In this document: one piece after another, positions 15,559-19,796 of the stretch
Position numbering within the stretch: the first letter of the stretch is position 1
How the letters are laid out: each line of letters begins with the position of its first letter
Source of the DNA: AM-2324 sp042091035
Lineage (GTDB): Bacteria > Bacteroidota > Bacteroidia > Chitinophagales > Saprospiraceae
Direction of reading: 5' to 3'
NCBI GenBank assembly: GCA_042091035.1
Contig: JBELIG010000041.1
Location: forward strand, 1 to 19,796
DNA: 19,796 nt
The notes under the pieces: generated by a model
What the model was told of the DNA's origin: nothing
The model's input: only the letters and a program-made list of their open reading frames with translations
Database searches by the model: none
Translations under genes and position numbers: made by a program

Positions 15559-15578
15559 ATAAAGAGGGTCATCTTTAT
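15559..15578 (-). terminator. Possible weak terminator overlapping the stop of the small barrel gene
   Basis: A 7-bp perfect inverted repeat (15559-15565 and 15572-15578) with a 6-base loop includes the stop codon at 15575-15577. On the minus strand a TTGTTTTTATT stretch follows within a few bases. The stem is AT-rich, so termination may be partial, with read-through into the TonB receptor gene 128 bases on. Confidence 0.3.
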
Positions 15579-16252
15579 TTCTTTAGATTAAATGAATAAG
15601 CGACTTTACCATAAGCGCCAAGTGTTCGACCAAAATAGCTGTATTCAAGACCTACTCCCATATTAAGTATTCCTTGTTCCCTTGCCATGGACCATTCAGT
15701 TCCAAAGTGTGGCCTCAAATCATTTAATAAATTATACCCCCAGGCTCCAAAATCAGCTGACTTATTGAATTGATTGACAAAGATCTTTTCCCGCTCATGC
15801 CAATCTTCTCCCTCAAAACTAGACAATACATTTAGCTGGGTATTGATCCCGCCGACAAGCATAGTACTTAAAGCTTTGCCACGCTTGATAACATAAGATA
15901 GGTTCAACGGAATATTAATATTCAACTGTCTCACTTGTTCCAGACTCACAATAGGAACATGCTGATTCCGAAACCTACTAATAAAAAATTCGCCTGGCAT
16001 TTTAAAATTCATCGCCGTAAGGCCAAGACCAAAGCCATAATCAAAGGTAAATCTTTCATTTAATCGTTTCGATCGTTCCAATCCCACATTTACATCTAGA
16101 CCACTAATCCTAGAGAAAGCATCCTTCGTAAAAGTGGTAAGGTAAGATGTTTCAAGTTTGAATCTTGTCTTGGATTGCTCGAAAGTGTTAGCAGACTGCC
16201 CCTGTAGTTTGATAGTTACTAAAAATAAAACTAACAATACTGTAATTCGCAT
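15575..16252 (-). CDS. Secreted outer-membrane beta-barrel protein (PorT-like fold)
   Basis: A 225-residue protein with a signal peptide (RITVLLVLFLVTIKLQGQS, cleavage near 19). The mature part alternates strand-like segments with aromatic residues (RFKLETSYLTTFTK, FTFDYGFGLGLTAMNF, LNINIPLNLSYVIKRG, STMLVGGINTQLNVL) and ends GLEYSYFGRTLGAYGKVAYSF, the shape of an eight- to ten-strand barrel. It belongs to the broad outer-membrane beta-barrel class seen in PorT-type proteins, but membership of PorT itself is not supported. Two unusual points: an in-frame 27-residue open frame ends 3 bases before its start, and an AT-rich dyad overlaps its stop codon. The TonB receptor gene follows at 128 bases, so partial co-transcription is possible. 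Confidence 0.75.
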   Translation of the reverse strand: MRITVLLVLFLVTIKLQGQSANTFEQSKTRFKLETSYLTTFTKDAFSRISGLDVNVGLERSKRLNERFTFDYGFGLGLTAMNFKMPGEFFISRFRNQHVPIVSLEQVRQLNINIPLNLSYVIKRGKALSTMLVGGINTQLNVLSSFEGEDWHEREKIFVNQFNKSADFGAWGYNLLNDLRPHFGTEWSMAREQGILNMGVGLEYSYFGRTLGAYGKVAYSFNLKK

Positions 16253-16255
16253 AAC

Positions 16256-16339
16256 TCAGATTTTTAAATTTTCAATGTATTTAGAGTAAGGAGTCATATC
16301 AAAAAAAATAGGTTGTAGATAATCTTCAAAACTCTTCAT
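16256..16339 (-). CDS. Possible 27-residue small ORF before the barrel gene
   Basis: An ATG at 16339 opens 27 codons, MKSFEDYLQPIFFDMTPYSK followed by YIENLKI, ending at TGA 16256-16258. The stop is 3 bases from the ATG of the barrel gene, in the same reading frame. It lies after the DUF2490 terminator, so it would be in the leader of the barrel gene. It may be a leader peptide, a real small protein translationally coupled to the next gene, or chance. The composition (no rare stretches, balanced residues) is protein-like, but 27 codons is too short to prove coding. Confidence 0.3.
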   Translation of the reverse strand: MKSFEDYLQPIFFDMTPYSKYIENLKI

Positions 16340-16370
16340 TTATGCTAATTATTTACATATACTGGTACAC

Positions 16371-16408
16371 AAAAAAAATGCAACAGTATTTAATTGTTGC
16401 ATTTTTTA
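16371..16408 (-). terminator. Strong intrinsic terminator after the DUF2490 gene
   Basis: A 7-bp stem TGCAACA/TGTTGCA (16379-16385 and 16395-16401), extended by A/T pairs, has a 9-base loop and is flanked by eight A residues on one side and six T residues on the other. It lies 24-60 bases after the DUF2490 stop and can terminate on either strand. Confidence 0.87.
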
Positions 16409-16431
16409 ATAATCCTCCTATCTCTTAAAGC

Positions 16432-17127
16432 CTAAAAACTGTGGTGCAAACTAAGTTGTAACTGGTTCTTTGACCAGGCATTGGTTGTTTGCTTCATCAC
16501 CCCAAGTTGTGTCCTCAATCCATCTTTGATCGTATAACCTAAAGCCGCATAGAATCTATTCCGATCAAAAACCTCCACCGTATTACCTGAACCAATTTCT
16601 CTTTGGCCATTGATGAACAGTTCATTATAAAGTGCTAAATATATCGCCCCCTTTTTCAGGTCTTGCTGATTCAAAGGAATATTCATAAATAGGTTATAGC
16701 GATATCGCGTTCTTAAATCTTGTCCCTCTACAAATCGTTGCTCATATCTAAACCGATGTGTCAGAAAAACCCGATCTGCAAAGTTAGTTGGGAAAAGAGC
16801 CTCTTGATATATACGACTTTCCGAGACGGTGCTATTATCATCTCCAAAAGCCCCTGTTGTAATGTTTCCATATCCAAGGGTGAATTTGATATCAGCATTT
16901 TCTGGTTTGTAGGTAAAACCACCCCTAAGAAGTAACTGCTCAAGATCAGAGCCAAGGTCCCAATTTCTAAATTGGACATCTCCTTGAACACCAAAATTAC
17001 TATCGCCAAATTCTGTGCTAAAGAAATACATATACCAGGCACCTAATTGATCTTCGTCAAACTGTGCTTTGGTCTGATTAATAAATAAGAAGTTCGAGAC
17101 AATTAAAAGTACTAGTATCTTTTTCAT
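16432..17127 (-). CDS. DUF2490 family outer-membrane protein
   Basis: A 231-residue exported protein with a signal peptide (KKILVLLIVSNFLFINQTKAQ, cleavage about 21-22). The mature part follows the DUF2490 pattern: QLGAWYMYFFSTEF near the start, VQGDVQFRNWDL, LLLRGGFTYKPEN, a FTLGYGNI strand, RIYQEALFPTNF and FLTHRFRYEQRFVEG, then RYRYNLFMNIPLN, LALYNELFING, FDRNRFYAALGY and a closing LGVMKQTTNAW plus a terminal SLHHSF. It is predicted to be an outer-membrane beta-barrel; the family has no firm function. The gene stands alone between a 204-base gap upstream and its own terminator. Confidence 0.87.
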   Translation of the reverse strand: MKKILVLLIVSNFLFINQTKAQFDEDQLGAWYMYFFSTEFGDSNFGVQGDVQFRNWDLGSDLEQLLLRGGFTYKPENADIKFTLGYGNITTGAFGDDNSTVSESRIYQEALFPTNFADRVFLTHRFRYEQRFVEGQDLRTRYRYNLFMNIPLNQQDLKKGAIYLALYNELFINGQREIGSGNTVEVFDRNRFYAALGYTIKDGLRTQLGVMKQTTNAWSKNQLQLSLHHSF

Positions 17128-17331
17128 ACTTGATTCTATTTAGATGTTTCAATTGTAAACACGAAAATAAAGTTCAGGTTGAAAATCCATTATTATTCTT
17201 GAAAAGAATCTGCTACTTGTTGAATAACAGCTATAGATTTGAAAAATTGAACCACAGAAAGGTCTATTTATACAATTGCCAAATAAAACTTTACTTTATC
17301 AAACCGCTTAAAACATTCAAATTTCGTCCTG

Positions 17332-18303
17332 CTATTCCAAATCCAAAAGGCCTAGATAGGGGTCTCCGGATAGTCCTAATACTTGAGCAAAAGCTGGTTC
17401 GGTTTTCAACCCCTTTCTTTTTAACTCCAAAACTTCCGCTTTAAACTCAGCCCCCCTATCCGATAAAATAGATGCCTCTATTAGCATATGCCGATAGGCA
17501 TGTTGTTCCCTTGAGGGCATATTCTGTGCAAAAATTTCAATAGGAAAGTCTGCAGTTGTGAAAGATACAGTTACATATTCTAATCCAAGTGTAAAGCCTC
17601 GATCTACTGAAAAGTCTTCGTAGCACCCAAAATGAGTCCTTAACAGATCAGCAAAGGAGTCGAATTCAGCTACACGACATAGAATGTCCAAATCACTTCC
17701 ATCAATATCAATACCAATTGGAACAGTTCCAGCAAGCAGAGGATCATAAGGAGACAATATTTTCCACAGATCAAGTGATTGAATAAGCTTGTAAGCCATA
17801 CGCTGTTTTGAGCTACCCCATCTTAAGTAATCTAATTTAGAATAATCTATCCTTCTCATATATCGATTACGATCCAGCTCCATATGATACAAGTGATAGT
17901 CCTTAGCCCAGTAATCATGCTCCGTCCTTAAGAGTTCAAAACCAAACTTAGCATAGTAAGCATAGACAAATTGAGAGGTCCGAACAATCACTTTTTCAAT
18001 AACATCATTAGAGAATAGCAACTCTAGACGATACCCTAACAATTGGCTTCCAAAACCTTGGCCGAGGTAATCAGAATGAATAAAATCCCAACTAATTATA
18101 CCTACAAGGCCATCTTCATCATAGTTTATACCTCCAGCTCCCACTAGACGGCCCTTTACCTCATAAACAAAATATTGTTCCAGCTCATTATCTAGGTAAT
18201 ACTCAAGATCTTTAACCTCAGATACAGCAAAAAAGTCAGGTATATTCGTCTTAAGCAGATCTATCAACTCAGCTTTATCTTCTGCTCGGTAGGCTCTTAT
18301 CAC
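17332..18303 (-). CDS. GNAT acetyltransferase fused to a DUF4269 nucleotidyltransferase-like domain
   Basis: A 323-residue two-domain protein. Residues 1-145 form a GNAT domain: MIRAYRAEDKAELIDLL start, GRLVGAGGINYDEDG, WDFIHSDYLGQGFGSQLL (acetyl-CoA loop about 79-88) and YAYYAKFGFELL near the end. Residues 155-323 match DUF4269: RWGSSKQRMAYKLI, AGTVPIGIDIDGSDLDILCR (192-210), PIEIFAQ, EQHAYRHMLIEASIL and GLKTEPAFAQVLGLSGDPY. In the second domain Gly192-Thr193, Asp204-x-Asp206 and Glu256 sit where nucleotidyltransferases place the GS/GT and three metal-binding carboxylates; activity is inferred. DUF4269 is usually a separate protein of about 170-190 residues. The gene is 9 bases after another GNAT gene, so both are co-transcribed. 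The substrate is unknown; the fusion suggests acetylation and nucleotidylation of one target. Confidence 0.86.
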   Translation of the reverse strand: MIRAYRAEDKAELIDLLKTNIPDFFAVSEVKDLEYYLDNELEQYFVYEVKGRLVGAGGINYDEDGLVGIISWDFIHSDYLGQGFGSQLLGYRLELLFSNDVIEKVIVRTSQFVYAYYAKFGFELLRTEHDYWAKDYHLYHMELDRNRYMRRIDYSKLDYLRWGSSKQRMAYKLIQSLDLWKILSPYDPLLAGTVPIGIDIDGSDLDILCRVAEFDSFADLLRTHFGCYEDFSVDRGFTLGLEYVTVSFTTADFPIEIFAQNMPSREQHAYRHMLIEASILSDRGAEFKAEVLELKRKGLKTEPAFAQVLGLSGDPYLGLLDLE

Positions 18304-18312
18304 GATTCAACT

Positions 18313-18783
18313 TTACAAGGACTTTAAAAAATAAATATTGCAACGCTCATAGGGCGAACCACCACCATCAATTTCATTAAAACCCAATTTTCTATAAAGC
18401 TTCATAGCCGGTTCAAGAATGGTATTACTTTCAATATAAAGCGTTTTGCCACCAAGCTTTTTTGCACGATCTTCAATAGCATTAGCTAATAGATATCCTA
18501 TACCCATACCCTGAAACTTTGGATCAACAGCCATTTTTGATAGTTCGTAATCATAAGGCATATCCTTCAACTTGACTAAGGCGCAGATACCGGCAATCTC
18601 TACGTCACAATATGCAACAAGGATAGCCCCTCCCCCATCCAATACAGACTGCTGGGGATTATCCAAAGCTTTATGATCAGAAGCTTCCATTTTAAAATAC
18701 TTCTCAATCCATCTTTGATTCATCTCCTTGAAAACAAGTCTATGCTCTGGACGATAGTCAACAATCTTGATCTCTTTTTTCAT
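18313..18783 (-). CDS. GNAT acetyltransferase
   Basis: A 156-residue single-domain GNAT. Landmarks are IVDYRPEHRLVFKEMNQRW at the N-terminus, AILVAYCDVEIAGICALVKL (strands beta2-beta4), the core ELSKMAVDPKFQGMGIGYLL with the QGMGIG acetyl-CoA pyrophosphate loop (about 110-116), and LYIESNTILEPAMKLYRKLGF with the C-terminal Y.K.GF motif. It acetylates an amine of unknown identity in the cytoplasm. The next gene, 9 bases on, also carries a GNAT domain, but the two differ enough that a very recent duplication is unlikely. A terminator-like hairpin stands 33 bases before the start, so expression may depend on a promoter between the two or on read-through. Confidence 0.88.
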   Translation of the reverse strand: MKKEIKIVDYRPEHRLVFKEMNQRWIEKYFKMEASDHKALDNPQQSVLDGGGAILVAYCDVEIAGICALVKLKDMPYDYELSKMAVDPKFQGMGIGYLLANAIEDRAKKLGGKTLYIESNTILEPAMKLYRKLGFNEIDGGGSPYERCNIYFLKSL

Positions 18784-18803
18784 AATACTTCGAGTTGTAA
18801 ACT

Positions 18804-18830
18804 AAAATAAAAAAAGTGGTTCACAACCAC
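18804..18830 (-). terminator. Terminator-like hairpin before the GNAT gene
   Basis: A 6-bp GC-containing stem GTGGTT/AACCAC (18816-18821 and 18825-18830) with a 3-base loop is followed on the minus strand by seven T residues and an A-interrupted T stretch. It lies 33 bases before the GNAT start and over 300 bases after the RDD terminator, so it does not close any visible gene. Confidence 0.6.
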
Positions 18831-18967
18831 AGCCTAAATGCTATAGTTATTGATTTTAATATCAATCAGTATGGCTGAATTCCTGAATTCATCTCTAATA
18901 AACTAGCCAAAATCCCTATAAAATTTTTCGCGATGCATATTGTGGTTTATCGAAATCACCATCAACT

Positions 18968-19001
18968 CAAACGATACAGTTTGTCTAAACCGTTTGCAAA
19001 C
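18968..19001. repeat. Cluster of GTTTG/CAAAC inverted arms
   Basis: Within 34 bases are CAAAC (18968), GTTTG (18979), TAAAC (18986) and the perfect palindrome GTTTGCAAAC (18992-19001). Arms can pair in more than one way: CAAAC with GTTTG across 6 bases, or GTTT with AAAC across 4. It could be operator sites or an RNA hairpin that switches partners. Confidence 0.5.
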
Positions 19002-19146
19002 AATTTCATAGCCTAGGTCTGCAGAGATTATAATTCAACAAAATCCAATACTTGAAATTTCTGCCTAAGGATTAACACAATAATGCAGAACCCTAAGAAA
19101 ATCGACTATGTTCTGCTAAAAAATCTGTGTTAAAACACCCTGCAAC

Positions 19147-19179
19147 AAAAAAGAGTTTGACGATAAGGCCAAACTCTTT
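19147..19179 (-). terminator. Intrinsic terminator after the RDD gene
   Basis: A 10-bp perfect stem AAAGAGTTTG/CAAACTCTTT (19150-19159 and 19170-19179) has a 10-base loop, and on the minus strand the stem runs into a six-T tract. It lies about 40 bases after the RDD stop. A further 6-bp dyad (19191-19196 and 19200-19205) sits between them. Confidence 0.82.
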
Positions 19180-19216
19180 CCTGCAATTCCTCCTGAATAT
19201 CAGGAATAATCTACAG

Positions 19217-19699
19217 CTATATTCCTTCGATTTCGCTTAGAAGAAAACCATCGTCCTCCACTACCATGGTTTTCGAAAATTTATCGTGCCATCCTCTACT
19301 CGGACCTAAAAAGGATAGTCTATCAAAGGGTATAAAACGACATACTGACCGAAGCGCACATTCAGAAAAACTCATAATAGATCCGTCTTCACGAAGTGCT
19401 CTTGATTTTGTTATATACTTACCGACTGTTTTCCCTTTGCTATAATATTCAAAAACGGAGTAGTAAAGGAAATAGATTAAAAAAGAAAGCAAATAGGAAA
19501 AAATGTTTATTGTGTTTTCATCTTCTAATACTTCCAAATTCCCCGAAAGACCAAGGCCCGCACCAAAAATGGCCGATAAAGCAATAACGAGCAAATAATG
19601 AACGATAGTATCAATTAAACTATTGAGAAATCGTTTATTTTTTGAGGTTTCTCTGAATTTTATTTCAAGTCCAAGCAGATTGTCTAAAGTGTCGTTCAT
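19217..19699 (-). CDS. RDD family membrane protein
   Basis: A 160-residue membrane protein with RDD-family features. The first helix begins KRFLNSLIDTIVHYLLVIALSA (residues about 22-46), where the Arg and Asp of the family name sit. A second hydrophobic segment, NIFSYLLSFLIYFLYYSVFEY (about 66-86), is followed by SKGKTVGKYITKSRAL, the conserved GKT.GK family motif. Then come FSECALRSVCRFIPFDRLSFLG and GWHDKFSKTMVV, the usual RDD ending (.WHDK.s.T.V). RDD proteins are often annotated as possible transporters; no mechanism is proven for this type. It is the first gene of the window, with its own terminator downstream. Upstream lies 97 bases of AT-rich DNA without a clear promoter match. Confidence 0.88.
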   Translation of the reverse strand: MNDTLDNLLGLEIKFRETSKNKRFLNSLIDTIVHYLLVIALSAIFGAGLGLSGNLEVLEDENTINIFSYLLSFLIYFLYYSVFEYYSKGKTVGKYITKSRALREDGSIMSFSECALRSVCRFIPFDRLSFLGPSRGWHDKFSKTMVVEDDGFLLSEIEGI

Positions 19700-19796
19700 T
19701 TAATTATTTTTTAGGGTAAAAAAAGATTTTTTTCTCCGGCCAAGATAAAAATAAAACCAAATCTAAAAAACTTGTAAAACAGGTAATACTCTATTA

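Larger units (their letters stand above)
18784..19216. other. 430-base intergenic region without a recognisable protein gene
   Basis: Both strands were read. Only very short frames occur, for example MKLFANGLDKLYRLS and a 19-codon frame, and no family match is visible. It holds the RDD-gene terminator at the right end, a second minus-strand terminator-like hairpin at the left end, and a cluster of GTTTG/CAAAC arms at 18968-19001. No tRNA cloverleaf was found. A small RNA or long leader is possible. Confidence 0.6.

Noticed and set aside
17130..17444. Plus-strand 104-codon frame covering the gap between DUF2490 and the GNAT fusion
   Set aside because: Its 3' third is antisense to the DUF4269 domain, no family pattern is visible, and it would be the only plus-strand gene; probably chance.
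8413..18303. Idea that GH16, TonB receptor and the barrel proteins form a polysaccharide utilisation locus
   Set aside because: There is no SusD gene, the receptor is not clearly SusC, and nnr plus a strong terminator separate it from GH16.
17332..18783. Toxin-antitoxin interpretation of the GNAT plus nucleotidyltransferase-like pair
   Set aside because: The two activities are fused or paired with a second GNAT, there is no DNA-binding antitoxin (such as a ribbon-helix-helix protein), and both proteins have ordinary enzyme sizes.
18811..18835. GGTTCACAACC resembling a tRNA T-arm
   Set aside because: The loop is only 3 bases and no acceptor, D or anticodon arms surround it; it fits a terminator hairpin better.
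19758..19765. Minus-strand TAGATTTG, matching the Bacteroidota -7 consensus TAnnTTTG, 59 bases before the RDD gene
   Set aside because: No TTG-type -33 element is found at the right distance, and such 8-mers are common in AT-rich DNA.

Overview
The window is AT-rich chromosomal DNA from a member of the Bacteroidota. The clearest markers are a secreted GH16 glucanase with a C-terminal type IX secretion (T9SS) sorting domain, a TonB-dependent receptor with an N-terminal carboxypeptidase-like domain, several signal peptides ending in xAQ, and families common in this phylum (DUF4199, DUF2490, DUF2461, DUF4269, fused MsrB-MsrA). Genus cannot be fixed from this sequence; a free-living, probably aquatic, polysaccharide-using organism is an inference. 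All recognisable genes lie on the minus strand, so transcription runs from high to low coordinates. No tRNA, rRNA, CRISPR array, insertion sequence or phage gene was seen.

Layout in transcription order. (1) 19.7-17.3 kb: an RDD membrane protein with its own terminator, a 430-base gap with a second terminator-like hairpin, then two abutting acetyltransferase genes, the second fused to a DUF4269 nucleotidyltransferase-like domain. (2) 17.1-12.7 kb: three outer-membrane proteins (DUF2490, a small beta-barrel, a TonB-dependent receptor), two of them closed by good hairpin terminators, with a possible 27-residue ORF just before the beta-barrel gene. (3) 12.6-8.4 kb: bifunctional NAD(P)H-hydrate repair enzyme, T9SS-secreted GH16 glucanase, and a secreted beta-barrel protein, with a 25-bp dyad and a 7-bp tandem repeat in the gaps. 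(4) 8.3-6.7 kb: a stand-alone SpeD-type AdoMet decarboxylase, a DUF4199 membrane protein and a RimJ/RimL-like acetyltransferase. (5) 6.6-5.4 kb: DUF2461 protein and a charged secreted protein. (6) 5.3-0 kb: nine closely packed genes, probably one operon or a few: two small membrane proteins, a cytoplasmic TlpA-like thioredoxin-fold protein, fused MsrB-MsrA, a small uncharacterised protein, a DinB-like four-helix protein, a secreted protein with two OmpA-like domains, an aldose 1-epimerase and the start of a TspO/MBR protein cut by the window edge.

Working together: the thioredoxin-like protein and MsrBA, 4 bases apart, form a plausible methionine-sulfoxide repair pair. NAD(P)H-hydrate repair adds another damage-repair function, but sits in a different unit. 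The glucanase is not in a classic polysaccharide utilisation locus: no SusD is visible, and the TonB receptor is separated by nnr and a terminator. No complete new defence or mobile system is visible. The most unusual items are the acetyltransferase-DUF4269 fusion beside a second acetyltransferase, the orphan speD, the double-OmpA protein, the heptanucleotide repeat, and a possible small-RNA region at 18.8-19.15 kb.
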